DNA from: Halobacterium zhouii
GTDB taxonomy: Archaea > Halobacteriota > Halobacteria > Halobacteriales > Halobacteriaceae
Reading direction: 5' to 3'
Assembly: GCF_021249405.1 (NCBI RefSeq)
Contig: NZ_CP089593.1
Span: forward strand, 372,001-436,000
Length of the DNA: 64,000 nucleotides
The position numbers and the translations under genes are program-made. Below are positions 17,673 through 26,395 of this stretch, one piece after another. Position 1 is the stretch's first letter; every line of letters starts with the position of its first letter. A model generated the notes under the pieces. That model was not told the origin of the DNA. It did not search any database and was given only the letters and a program-made list of their open reading frames with translations.

Positions 17673-18088
17673 CACCCAGAAAGCCCCGGGCGTCCTCAGA
17701 AACGCGTAGCGTTTCTGATGGGTGGTTCAAGAGGCGGCGGAGCCGCCTCTTGTCATCCCGAGAGACGCATCGCGTCTCTCGGACGACTGCGGAAGACGCT
17801 GCGCGTCTTCCGAACGTCTCGACTCGGGAGGCTCGCTGCGCTCCTCGCTCCCGATGGTCGCTGCGATGCTTACGTCGCCTGCCGTCGCCGAGACGCCCGC
17901 CCCTTTCGACCCCACCCGATGCCGGCTGGCCAACCGGCCTGGGAGGGACTGAAAGGGGCGCCCGGCTACGGGAAGCCCGACGAAGTAAGCACCCGCCGGA
18001 GCGCAGCGAGTCGCGCGACCGTAGCCGGGCGGGGCTTTCTGGGTGGCCTCAAAAGCAGTATTGTCGTCTTCAACCGGGGCTTTCTGGG
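17673..18088. repeat. Palindrome-rich intergenic element, copy B
   Basis: The left end CACCCAGAAAGCCCCG (17673-17688) is a perfect inverted repeat of 18030-18045, and a second right end with the same core lies at 18075-18088, repeating the layout of copy A. Internal parts are also shared: the CCTCAGAAACGC/GCGTTTCTGATGG hairpin after the left end, and the GCCCCTTTC (17899-17907) / GAAAGGGGC (17951-17959) pair flanking a GC-rich hairpin. It fills most of the 562-bp gap between the DUF21 gene and the small zinc-protein gene. No protein gene is supported here. Confidence 0.82.
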
Positions 18089-18151
18089 CAGTCTCGGCAG
18101 AGGAATCAGACAGCTCTGCTACTCACATTTGGCCAGAACAAGCAGTAAATC

Positions 18152-18313
18152 CTAGGGCCACTCGGAGTTCGAGTCGGTCAGCGGTTCGGCGACGACGCCG
18201 TCCTCGCGAGCGAGTACGCGGGCGTGGGGGAGACAGACGTCTCGGTCGGGGCCGCGCGGGTCGTAGAGGCGGATGGCCACCGCGCGGTCACAGCCGTCTT
18301 CGGAACAGGTCAT
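18152..18313 (-). CDS. Small cysteine-containing haloarchaeal protein
   Basis: This 53-residue protein has a TCSEDGCDRAV start (Cys3 and Cys8) and a later VCLPHARVL (Cys27 and His30). That C-x4-C ... C-x2-H arrangement suits one zinc ion. The rest is acidic. Small proteins of this type are common in haloarchaea and their function is unknown. It lies 24 bp downstream of the HTH-GNAT gene on the same strand and is probably its operon partner. Repeat copy B lies on the other side. Confidence 0.7.
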   Translation of the reverse strand: MTCSEDGCDRAVAIRLYDPRGPDRDVCLPHARVLAREDGVVAEPLTDSNSEWP

Positions 18314-18337
18314 TTCGGTGCTGGCACGGGTCGCGGC

Positions 18338-19069
18338 TCAGAGCCGGACGGCCATCATCACCTCGTCGACGTACTGGTCGTCGAGTTGGTAGTGGTCGGC
18401 GCGCGTGGCTTCGACCTCCCAGCCGTTGGCTTTCAGGAACTCGATGGCGTCCTGGTTGCTCGCGGGGACGGAGTTGTAGATCTTTTCGTAGTCGTGGGCG
18501 GCCGCCCATTCGAGGCCGCGCTCGAGGAGGTGGCTGCCGATGCCGTGGGTGCGGTACGTTTCGATGACGCCGACCGTGAGTTCGGCGGTGTGCGCGAGTT
18601 TCTCCAGTTCGGGGCCGGCGACGTGCACCCACCCGACGACGTCGTCGCCGACGGTGGCGACGAAGAACATGCGCTCCTCGAGGTCGTTGTGGCGCAGGAG
18701 TACTTCCTCGTGGTCGATGACGTCCGCGACGCTCTCGGCCTCGATGTACGCGCCCTCGCTCGCGACCTGGCGGATCGCGCCGACGAGGCCAGTCAGATCT
18801 GCTTGCCGGGCGGGCCGTACGACGAACTCGACGTCGCCGTCGCGGTGCTCCTCGGCGACGGTGTCGTCGAACGCGACCTGGATGACGCCGTCCTCGACCG
18901 TGAGGTAGCCGTCGCGGCGCAGGATGGCGACGTGGTGGCGGATGCCCCGGGGGTCGAGGCGCAGCGCGCTTTCGAGGTCTTCGAACCGGCTGGCGCCGTT
19001 CCGCTCTACGTAGTCGTAGATCTGTCTCCGGTCCGCGTGCCCGAACTCCAGGTCCCGCTGTACGTTCAT
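18338..19069 (-). CDS. Winged-helix / GNAT acetyltransferase fusion
   Basis: This 243-residue protein joins a winged-helix DNA-binding domain (about residues 10-65: RRQIYDYVERNGASRFEDLESAL, RGIRHHVAILRRDGYLTVEDG) to a GNAT acetyltransferase domain (about 85-235). The acetyl-CoA loop is recognisable as ELTVGVIETYRTHGIGSHLLERGLEWA, followed by YEKIYNSVPASNQDAIEFLKANGWEVEA. It could be a regulator that senses a metabolite, or a modifying enzyme brought to DNA. The ATG at 19069 has TATTAAAA at 19092-19099, 26 bp upstream. The frame's upstream ATG at 19084 is less well placed. Confidence 0.85.
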   Translation of the reverse strand: MNVQRDLEFGHADRRQIYDYVERNGASRFEDLESALRLDPRGIRHHVAILRRDGYLTVEDGVIQVAFDDTVAEEHRDGDVEFVVRPARQADLTGLVGAIRQVASEGAYIEAESVADVIDHEEVLLRHNDLEERMFFVATVGDDVVGWVHVAGPELEKLAHTAELTVGVIETYRTHGIGSHLLERGLEWAAAHDYEKIYNSVPASNQDAIEFLKANGWEVEATRADHYQLDDQYVDEVMMAVRL

Positions 19070-19157
19070 GCTTATTGCTACCAAACCTCGCTATTAAAAT
19101 CTTGTCACCAGTTAGCACGACCGTCACTGCGCTGCAGTATCGAACACGGGGTGGCGT

Positions 19158-19544
19158 TCACGACCCGCCGCGCTCGGGAACGCGGGTCAACACCTGCGCC
19201 GTGTCCACGACGTTCCGCGTGTCGAGGAGCGCTGTCGCGGCCTCTCGAATCGAGAAATCCGCGTCCAGTTCGACGCCGTAACACCGCGTGTACAGTGTCA
19301 GCCAGTCGTTCATCGCGCGTTCCAGGAGCGACAACTCCACGTCCGAGAACGCGGCGTTACTCCCGCCGGTCCGCCCCTCGACGTACACCGAGACGGCGGG
19401 ACCGACGCCCTCCACGAGGTAGCGCTTCGCTTGCTCTTCGTCGGGCGGTTCCGTCGGCGGGTCGAAGGACTCCCGGTCCCGGCGCGACTCCTCCGCGAGC
19501 GCGCGAACGCGCTCCCAGTGCGCCGAGTGAGACGACTGGGTCAT
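19158..19544 (-). CDS. Conserved-looking hypothetical protein at the end of the ETF operon
   Basis: I do not recognise a family. The 128-residue acidic protein is probably soluble and mostly helical, with segments such as HWERVRALAEESRRDRESFD, SDVELSLLERAMNDWLTLYTRCYGVELDAD and SIREAATALLDTRNVVDTAQVL. Its ATG (19544) overlaps the fixC stop as ATGA, so translation is coupled to fixC and it belongs to the electron-transfer-flavoprotein operon. A helper role for that complex is inferred from position only. Confidence 0.75.
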   Translation of the reverse strand: MTQSSHSAHWERVRALAEESRRDRESFDPPTEPPDEEQAKRYLVEGVGPAVSVYVEGRTGGSNAAFSDVELSLLERAMNDWLTLYTRCYGVELDADFSIREAATALLDTRNVVDTAQVLTRVPERGGS

Positions 19545-21208
19545 CCCTCTTTGAACTCGACACCCTTCCCGCCGCGCGGGTGCTCCCACTCGGTGTCGGC
19601 GACCACCGCACACGTTCCACACTCCACGCAGGGTTGCGTGTCGAGGCTCACGACGCGCTCCTCTCCGCCGTTGCGTTCGACCGTCTCGGAGCGGTAACAG
19701 CCGCCGCCGAAGTCCTCGGCGCTCACCGGACACGCCGCCACCGCCGCACCGCTCGCCGCGTAGGACTCGTCGACCAATTCGATGTGGGGGTTGCCGACGT
19801 CCGTGTCGTACGTCAGGTCGCCGATGCGGTCCGCGAGACTCGGCGGTTCCACCGCGGAAACGCCTTCGACGCGCTCGCCGAGTTCCTCCGCGATGACCGT
19901 CGGCAGGGTGACGTACGGCGTCTGCGTGTCCGGCACGATCGAGGAGAGGTACGGTGACCCGTACAGGCCCTCGAGGCGGTCGCCGAGCGCGCGAACGGCG
20001 GCGCGACCGACTCCGGACTCCAGGACGCCGTCCACGACGCTCGTCACGGGTGCGTGCTCGCCGAGTGCGCTCGTCACGCGGTACCCCGTCGGTCGGAGTT
20101 TCCCCATCACGCCCTCGTCGTGGAGGCGTTTCTCGTAGCGCTCGCCGGCGCGATGCGGGTTGCCCCGGGATTTCGCCTCGACGTACGCTTCCGCCGCCAG
20201 CGCGCCCGCGGTCACGGCGTGATTCATCCCCTTGATGATGGGCCCCTGGGCCTGCATCTGGCCCGCGGCGTCCCCGACCAGCACGAGGCGGTCGCGGTGG
20301 GGTGACGTGTGCGCGGCCTTCTTCGAGTCCGGCACGAGTTTCGCGGAGTACTCCAGTTCGTCGTAGTCGTCGCCCAGCCAGTCCGCGAGCAGCGGATGAG
20401 TGAGCAGCGCGTCGAGCAACTCGTGGGGTTCGGCCTCCTGTGCGACGAGGCTGTCGAGGTGGAACACCGTCCCGATGGAGAGCGTGTCCTCGTTCGTGTA
20501 ACAGAACCCGCCGCCCCGAACGTCCTCGAACAGGTCACCCGAGAACAGGTGCGCGACGCCCTCGCCGTCCTCGATGCCGAAGCGCTCGTTTATCTCCTCG
20601 GGGTCGACGTCCACGACGGCTTTCACGCCCTGGAACCACTCGTCTGGCTCGTCCCAATTCATCAAGTTCGCATCCCGCGCGAGTTCGCTGTTCGCGCCGT
20701 CCGCCGCGACCACGAGGTCCGCCCGGATCGGGTCGAGTTCGTCGCAGGTCACACCGACGACCTCCCCGTTCTCCCGCAGAAGTCCGTTCACGCGGACGTC
20801 CGTCAGCAGACCGCCGACCGTCTCGCGGGTCTTCTCGTGGACGCGTTCGGCGAGCCACGAGTCCATGTGTCGCCGCAGTACGGCGTCCGACCAGTCCGTG
20901 TCGTGCTCGTGCAGCGGCGTGATGTCGAAGGTCTTGACCTGCCGGCCCGCGACGTTGTGGAGTTTGTACTCCGTCACCGGGCGCTCGCTCGCTTCCTCTC
21001 GGAAGTCCGGAAACAGGTCGTCTATCGTGTACGGCGCTGATGTCTCGCCGTACAGCAAGCCGCCGCTCACGTTCTTCGCCCCGGCCTCTACGCCGCGCTC
21101 CAGGACGAGCGTCTCTACGTCGTTCCGTGCGAGCGTCGCGGCCGCCGCCGCCCCACCCGGGCCGGCGCCGACCACGACTGCCTCGTAATGTTCGTGGTCC
21201 TCAGTCAT
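19541..21208 (-). CDS. fixC: FixC-type FAD oxidoreductase with C-terminal ferredoxin domain
   Basis: This 555-residue flavoprotein passes electrons from electron transfer flavoprotein to quinone or an alternative acceptor. The FAD loop is AVVVGAGPGGAAAAATLARNDVETLVLERG; later motifs are LVVAADGANS and LVLVGDAAGQMQAQGPIIKGMNHAVTAG. The last 75 residues add a FixX-like iron-sulfur part with ACPVSAEDFGGGCYR and TQPCVECGTCAVV. FixC and FixX are thus fused here. The ATG at 21208 overlaps the fixB stop by 8 bp; a GTG at 21217 is an alternative. Downstream it overlaps the small hypothetical gene. Confidence 0.92.
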   Translation of the reverse strand: MTEDHEHYEAVVVGAGPGGAAAAATLARNDVETLVLERGVEAGAKNVSGGLLYGETSAPYTIDDLFPDFREEASERPVTEYKLHNVAGRQVKTFDITPLHEHDTDWSDAVLRRHMDSWLAERVHEKTRETVGGLLTDVRVNGLLRENGEVVGVTCDELDPIRADLVVAADGANSELARDANLMNWDEPDEWFQGVKAVVDVDPEEINERFGIEDGEGVAHLFSGDLFEDVRGGGFCYTNEDTLSIGTVFHLDSLVAQEAEPHELLDALLTHPLLADWLGDDYDELEYSAKLVPDSKKAAHTSPHRDRLVLVGDAAGQMQAQGPIIKGMNHAVTAGALAAEAYVEAKSRGNPHRAGERYEKRLHDEGVMGKLRPTGYRVTSALGEHAPVTSVVDGVLESGVGRAAVRALGDRLEGLYGSPYLSSIVPDTQTPYVTLPTVIAEELGERVEGVSAVEPPSLADRIGDLTYDTDVGNPHIELVDESYAASGAAVAACPVSAEDFGGGCYRSETVERNGGEERVVSLDTQPCVECGTCAVVADTEWEHPRGGKGVEFKEG

Positions 21209-22859
21209 CAGATGCACCTCTCGCCTGTAGTTCCGCGACGTCGAGTTCGCCCGATTCGAGCGCGTCGGTCAGCGCCGGTAGCACGTCGAAGAGGTCGCCC
21301 TCCACGAAGAAATCCGAGAACTCCCGGATGTCCGCGCCCGGGTCGGTGTTGACGGAGACGATGGTCTCGGACTCGTCCATCCCGACCTTGTGCTGGATGG
21401 CGCCGCTGATGCCCGCCGCGATGTACAACTTGGGAGCGACGACCTGTCCCGTCTCACCGATCTGTCGCTCCTCGCTGGCGTACTGTTCGACGTGGCCGTC
21501 GAAGTCGTACGACGACGTGACGATGCCCCGGGAGATTCCGAGGTCGGCGTCCTCGAAGGCGTCCACGAGGTCGAGACCGAGTTCCATCCCCTCCGTCGGG
21601 TCGTCCCCGATGCCGCGTCCGAGCGCGACGATGACGTTGTGGCCCGTGAGGTCGACGCCGTCGTCGAGGCGGTCGTGTTCGGTGACGTCGACGCGGAACC
21701 AGTCCTCGTCGAGGTCCACGTCGTACTCGTACACTTCGCCCTCGCGCTCGGGGTCGAAGTCCGGCGCGTCGAAACTGCCGGGAATCACGGACGCGCCCTG
21801 CGGGTGGAACTCCCGCGTGGGGTTGTCCAGACAGAGGATGGTCGAGTACTCGAACCCGGAGAAGTCCGGGCGCTTCATGTGGAGCACGCGCTCGAACTGC
21901 CGGTCGCCCTCACCGCCCGTCTTCGCGGGGTTCGAGATGACGGTGTTCTCGATGTAGAGTCCGGAACAGTCGCTCGCGAGGCCGCTGTCGAGTTCGCCCT
22001 GCACCTGCGCCGAGAGGTCCCGGCCGTTGTTCGTCGCCGGGAACAGGACGTACCGCGGTTCGTCGTAGTCTCGCCACGACGAGTCGCCGGCCTCCGTCTC
22101 CTCGTCCAGTTCACCGCCCGCCCGCGCAATCCGCGTGAACAGTTCCGTGTAGGACTTGTGGCGGAACCGCTCGAGTTCCGCGTCCTCCTGATAGACGACG
22201 ACGTCCGCGCCGTACGCGATGGCGTCGTCGGTCAGGTCGTCGATGCCGTCACCGAGCAACACGGCGACGACGCGTTCTTCAGAGCCGTACTGCTCGTTGT
22301 AGTCGTCCATCAACTCCCGGGCCTTCCCGAGCATCTCCCGGGAGACGTCGAGGAGGTCCCCGTCCTGCGTCTCGCAGAACACCCACATGTCCTCGTAGGA
22401 ACCGCCCTCGAGGTCCTCGACGTACTGCTTGTCGGCGGTCGGGTGGTCGAGTTCGGGGTACTTCTCCTCGGGGGACTGGACGACCGTCTCCCCGGTGTCC
22501 TCGTCGCTGCCTTGCACGGAGTCGATGCGGTTCCGTATCAGGCGTGTCACGCTATCCCGGTCTTCGCCCGACTCCTCTCGCTCGAGGAGGTCCTCGAGCG
22601 CGTCGACGTCGTCGATCTTCGGGAGTTCGTTGCCGAGGTCGGCGGGACTCATCTCCGAGGGGTCGAGGTCGCCATCCGCTTCGTCCTCGTCCTCGGCGAA
22701 CTTCTCGATGCGTGACTCGATGAGTTTCTTCGCGCCGACGCGGTCTTGCCCCGCTTTCTCGGCCTCGAGCATCGCCTCCAGTTCGTCGAGGTCCTCTACC
22801 TCCTGGATCTTCGGTCCGAGTTCGGAGATGTCGTGGTCGTTCGGGTCGATTTCGGGCAC
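21201..22859 (-). CDS. fixB: Electron transfer flavoprotein alpha subunit FixB, extended N-terminus
   Basis: The 552-residue protein is long for ETF alpha (about 310-350). Residues about 150-545 are the ETF alpha body, with the FAD-binding end GETGQVVAPKLYIAAGISGAIQHKVGMDESETIVSVNTDP. The extra N-terminus holds two similar acidic helical repeats of about 45 residues: LGPKIQEVEDLDELEAMLEAE and LGNELPKIDDVDALEDLLERE, each ending in LI(E/R)xRI. These may form a docking domain. The gene lies 2 bp after fixA and overlaps fixC, in an operon that feeds electrons into the respiratory chain. Confidence 0.92.
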   Translation of the reverse strand: MPEIDPNDHDISELGPKIQEVEDLDELEAMLEAEKAGQDRVGAKKLIESRIEKFAEDEDEADGDLDPSEMSPADLGNELPKIDDVDALEDLLEREESGEDRDSVTRLIRNRIDSVQGSDEDTGETVVQSPEEKYPELDHPTADKQYVEDLEGGSYEDMWVFCETQDGDLLDVSREMLGKARELMDDYNEQYGSEERVVAVLLGDGIDDLTDDAIAYGADVVVYQEDAELERFRHKSYTELFTRIARAGGELDEETEAGDSSWRDYDEPRYVLFPATNNGRDLSAQVQGELDSGLASDCSGLYIENTVISNPAKTGGEGDRQFERVLHMKRPDFSGFEYSTILCLDNPTREFHPQGASVIPGSFDAPDFDPEREGEVYEYDVDLDEDWFRVDVTEHDRLDDGVDLTGHNVIVALGRGIGDDPTEGMELGLDLVDAFEDADLGISRGIVTSSYDFDGHVEQYASEERQIGETGQVVAPKLYIAAGISGAIQHKVGMDESETIVSVNTDPGADIREFSDFFVEGDLFDVLPALTDALESGELDVAELQARGASDD

Positions 22860-22861
22860 GC

Positions 22862-23716
22862 TCAGTCACCCCCCGCGAACTGCGCCATCTCGTCGACGAG
22901 CTCGTTCATCTCGCCCTCGTCGGTCGGGTCGACCATCGTCGCCTCGCGCTCCGAGGGCGCCCGCGGAATCGGGTCCACGGAGGAGACGATGGTGGGCGAC
23001 CCGTCCAGACCGATGTAGTCGGGGTCGAGGTTCAGCGCCTCGTGGTCCCACGTCGTCAGATGGTCCTCGTGGTCCTCGGCGCGCGTCTGGGTCTCCTCGC
23101 GGAGGTCCTTGTGTTCGAGTCGGTGCTCGGCGCGCCGATAACTCGCCTCGAACTCGGAGTCCGTGACCACGAACGCTGGCAGCGGCGCTTCCACCGTCTC
23201 GATCTCGTCCGGGTCGCCCTCCACGAGTCGCTTCGCGCGCACCGTGCGGTCGTCCTCGTCGACGTCGAGGGCGACGACGTGCGTGAGAATCGGCCAGTCG
23301 AGACACCAGCACGCCTGCGGACCGGTGTGACCCGTCTCGCCGTCCGCGGTTTTGAATCCCGCGAACACGAGGTCAGGTTGTTCCTCGAGATGTTCGAGGC
23401 CGGTGGCGAGCGTGATCGCGGTCGCCCACGTGTCGGAGGCCGCGAGTTCGCGGTCCGAGAGCAGGTAGAGGTCGTCCGCGTACACCGTCTCCATGGCCTC
23501 CCGGAGGATGTCGCCGTAGCCGGGCGGCCCCATGCTCATCACGCTCATCCGGCCGCCCCGTCGCACCTTCGTCTGGAGGGCGGCGCGGAGCGCGTGCTCG
23601 TCGTTCGGGTTCATGACGGTGGGCGTATTCCCGCGCTCGAGGTGGCCGTCCTCGTCGAAGGACACCTGCCCCTCGCGGAAGTCCGGCACGCCCTTCGTCA
23701 GTACGACGCTGTACAT
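22862..23716 (-). CDS. fixA: Electron transfer flavoprotein beta subunit FixA
   Basis: This 284-residue protein is the ETF beta partner of FixB. Family features are MNPNDEHALRAALQTK near the N-terminus, MGPPGYGDILREAMETVYADDLYLLSD, and FAGFKTADGETGHTGPQ, which corresponds to the nucleotide-binding DGDTAQVGP-like segment of the Fix group. The C-terminal tail recruits FixB in relatives. It sits between the ferredoxin gene (3-bp gap) and fixB (2-bp gap), so subunits would be made in equal amounts. Confidence 0.92.
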   Translation of the reverse strand: MYSVVLTKGVPDFREGQVSFDEDGHLERGNTPTVMNPNDEHALRAALQTKVRRGGRMSVMSMGPPGYGDILREAMETVYADDLYLLSDRELAASDTWATAITLATGLEHLEEQPDLVFAGFKTADGETGHTGPQACWCLDWPILTHVVALDVDEDDRTVRAKRLVEGDPDEIETVEAPLPAFVVTDSEFEASYRRAEHRLEHKDLREETQTRAEDHEDHLTTWDHEALNLDPDYIGLDGSPTIVSSVDPIPRAPSEREATMVDPTDEGEMNELVDEMAQFAGGD

Positions 23717-23719
23717 CGC

Positions 23720-24082
<363 letters not shown>

Positions 24083-24153
24083 TTAAATCTATCACGCGTT
24101 TTACTCGAATCCGACGGAGCACCGAGACGCGGGAAAAAGGCGGATGAGTCGGT

Positions 24154-24318
24154 TCAGCTCCCTCGCATCAGCCCCTGTACGTCCTCGCGGGAGACGGACG
24201 TGCCGTGGGTCTGCTCGGAGTGTTCCTGAACGAACTGCACGAGTTCGTCCTCGTTCTCGTCTTGGATCTCGAAATCGCAGTCGTACCCCGCGTCACGACA
24301 GCGTACTTCCTTGGCCAT
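24154..24318 (-). CDS. DUF1059 domain protein
   Basis: This 54-residue protein matches the small DUF1059 family: AKEVRCRDAGYDCDFEIQDENEDELVQFVQEHSEQTHG. The two cysteines in RCRDAGYDCDF and the His near HSEQTHG are conserved in the family, suggesting metal binding. The function is unknown. It stands alone between the ferredoxin operon and rpl15e, all on the minus strand. Confidence 0.85.
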   Translation of the reverse strand: MAKEVRCRDAGYDCDFEIQDENEDELVQFVQEHSEQTHGTSVSREDVQGLMRGS

Positions 24319-24489
24319 TGGTGGTCACCCTGCGCGCTCTGTGACGACGCCTCTCTACTGGGTCTCACAACGAGCGCACCAAATGGGTACGCTATGAGAA
24401 ATGGTAACTGTTGTCGTTGGTTTCGGCGCGGACCGAGAAAGCAGTAGCTCCGGAGTCAACGGAAGGAGACGCGAAAAACGCGAGAACCG

Positions 24490-25077
24490 CTAGTTCTTCT
24501 GCTTGCCCGAACTCGTGCTCGGACGCAGGTGCTCGGAGCCAGTGCCGCGGTTGCGCAGGCCACGACCGCGCTTCCCGGCGCCCGTGAGGCCGCGGAACGC
24601 GCGATTCTTCTGGCTGTCGTCGCAGATCCAGTTCAGGTCGTCGTCGTTCTGGATGGCGCCGTGCTCGGGGTCGAGGAGAATCGTCTCGAACCACTTCTGG
24701 GAACCGTCCTCGCCCACCCAGTAGGACGCGAGCGTGCGGAGGTTCTTGTACTTCCGCGACGCGCGCTCCTCTGCGATGCGCTGGAGGTTCTTCGCGCGAC
24801 CGATGCGATTGACGCCCTGGCGCTTCGTGCGGCGGCCCGCCTTGAAGCGGGACTTGCGCGCCGTGCCCTTCCGGACGCTGACGCGCGCCACGACGACGCC
24901 CTGCTTGGCCTTGTAGCCGAGTTCGCGGGCCTTGTCCAGGCGCGTCGGTCGGTCGACTCGCTCGATGGCGCCCTGCTCGCGCCAGTCCTGCTTGCGCTGC
25001 CACTGGAGCTCGGCGAGCTTCCCGTCACCGGGGTCCCGCCAGGCCTCCTTGATGTGGGAGTAGAAGCTTCGTGCCAT
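24490..25077 (-). CDS. rpl15e: 50S ribosomal protein L15e
   Basis: This 195-residue protein is archaeal/eukaryotic L15e of the large subunit, seen from MARSFYSHIKEAW, RLDKARELGYKAKQGVVVARVSVRKGTARKSRFKAGRR, and the C-terminal FRGLTGAGKRGRGLRNRGTGSE tail. It is basic relative to its neighbours, as expected for an rRNA-binding protein. The nearest TATA-like TTAAG (about 25238) is about 160 bp upstream, so a long leader is possible. No other gene lies in the 219-bp gap upstream. Confidence 0.97.
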   Translation of the reverse strand: MARSFYSHIKEAWRDPGDGKLAELQWQRKQDWREQGAIERVDRPTRLDKARELGYKAKQGVVVARVSVRKGTARKSRFKAGRRTKRQGVNRIGRAKNLQRIAEERASRKYKNLRTLASYWVGEDGSQKWFETILLDPEHGAIQNDDDLNWICDDSQKNRAFRGLTGAGKRGRGLRNRGTGSEHLRPSTSSGKQKN

Positions 25078-25296
25078 TGTGTTGTCCGCGGGCGTTGCGT
25101 GGTTCAGCCCGGCGACGCGGGTCCGCCGCGTCGCGTTCGAGGCGCGTCACGCCTCGTAGGCCACATTCCGTCCCGATAGTCTCGGGAGCCCGCTGGAGCC
25201 CGCTCGCCAGCGAGTTACGCGCTTTTCACGGCCGCGGGGGTTAAGAACTTCGGAACGGCCCTGCGGGCGCGAACTGTCCGACCCGCGGCCTCTGGC

Positions 25297-26277
25297 TCAC
25301 TCCACCTGGAACGCGAGGTGCTCGCGCTCAAACCGGACTCCCGGGTCGCCGGCCGTCGCAACCAGCGTACCGGCCTCTGTGCCCTCCGGCACCGAGAACA
25401 CCGCGAATGCGCGCGTCTCGTTGGTTGCGTCCACCTGAATCGGCAGCATCCCAGTCGCGTTCCGGAGGCGCTGGACGCCGTAGTTCGTGCCGTTCACCGC
25501 GAGCGCGAATCGGCCGCCACGAAGCACCGCGGTGCTGTTCGTCGTCGTCGACGCCGCTAGCTGTACGACCACGAACGTCTCGTTCTCAGGGGGTCTGTAC
25601 GCTTGGCCGGCCTTCGTCCGGATTTCGTCCTGCTGGCGAGCGTCCCACGCCACCACCACCGTCGCGTTGTCCGTGTCACCCAGGGACAGCGCCGTGACCG
25701 CAACTCCTGGGTTGTCTCCCGCACCCCCACCGCCGACGAACGGAACCACGCTGGCGAGCGTACCGCCCGCGAACACCGCCGCGAGCACCACCACGACCAC
25801 GACCAGCACGGGGACGACCGGGACACCGCTCGGCAGTCCACCCGATACCGGGAACGGCAGTGCCGGCAGTCCGTCGAACAGCGACCCACCACCCCCGCCG
25901 GTCGAGTACTCGTCGACGAGGTGCGTCGCCTTCTCGTCACGCACGGAGGACGCGAGTTCGTTCGGGTCGAGCAGGTGGACGTCGCCCGCGTCCGCGGCGC
26001 TCCGCGCGCCCGTGGTGAACCGACCGCGAGTCGCCATCACGCGCACGTCCACGCCCTTCTCGTCGCAGAACGCCGCGAACTGCTCGACCTCCGAGGCGCC
26101 AATCTCGGTGTCCTTCCCCGGCCGGACGCCGATGAGCCCGCGCGTCCCGCTTTCCTTGTCGCCCGCGACCAGGTACGTCCCGTCGTCGTTGGGCTGGACG
26201 GACGTCTCCCAGTCTTTCTCCTCCCAGAACGCCGCGAGGAACTCCGGGAACGCCGGTTCGTCCATCTCCTCGAACAT
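25297..26277 (-). CDS. Membrane protein with Mrr-like nuclease-fold domain and C-terminal outer domain
   Basis: This 326-residue protein begins with a restriction-endonuclease-like (Mrr) domain at about 1-115: FPEFLAAFWEEKDWETSVQPNDDGTYLVAGDK, GLIGVRPGKDTEIGASEVEQFAAFCDEKGVDVRVMATRG and LLDPNELA. A Gly-rich linker and one membrane segment (VPVVPVLVVVVVVLAAVFAGG, about 157-177) follow. The C-terminal part resembles extracellular DUF4352-like beta domains (ENETFVVVQLAASTTTNSTAVLRGGRFALAVNGTNY). Whether the nuclease fold still cuts DNA is unclear. It starts about 120 bp from the neighbouring surface-protein gene's end on the same strand. Confidence 0.75.
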   Translation of the reverse strand: MFEEMDEPAFPEFLAAFWEEKDWETSVQPNDDGTYLVAGDKESGTRGLIGVRPGKDTEIGASEVEQFAAFCDEKGVDVRVMATRGRFTTGARSAADAGDVHLLDPNELASSVRDEKATHLVDEYSTGGGGGSLFDGLPALPFPVSGGLPSGVPVVPVLVVVVVVLAAVFAGGTLASVVPFVGGGGAGDNPGVAVTALSLGDTDNATVVVAWDARQQDEIRTKAGQAYRPPENETFVVVQLAASTTTNSTAVLRGGRFALAVNGTNYGVQRLRNATGMLPIQVDATNETRAFAVFSVPEGTEAGTLVATAGDPGVRFEREHLAFQVE

Positions 26278-26395
26278 CAGCGATCCCTCCGTGCGGCCGG
26301 TCGATAGCGGTGTGTCGTCATGCGATTCCGAGTCAGTGTCGTAACGAGAGCGACGCCCTCGTCATAAACGGTCGGGTCGACGGAGCGACCGGTGG

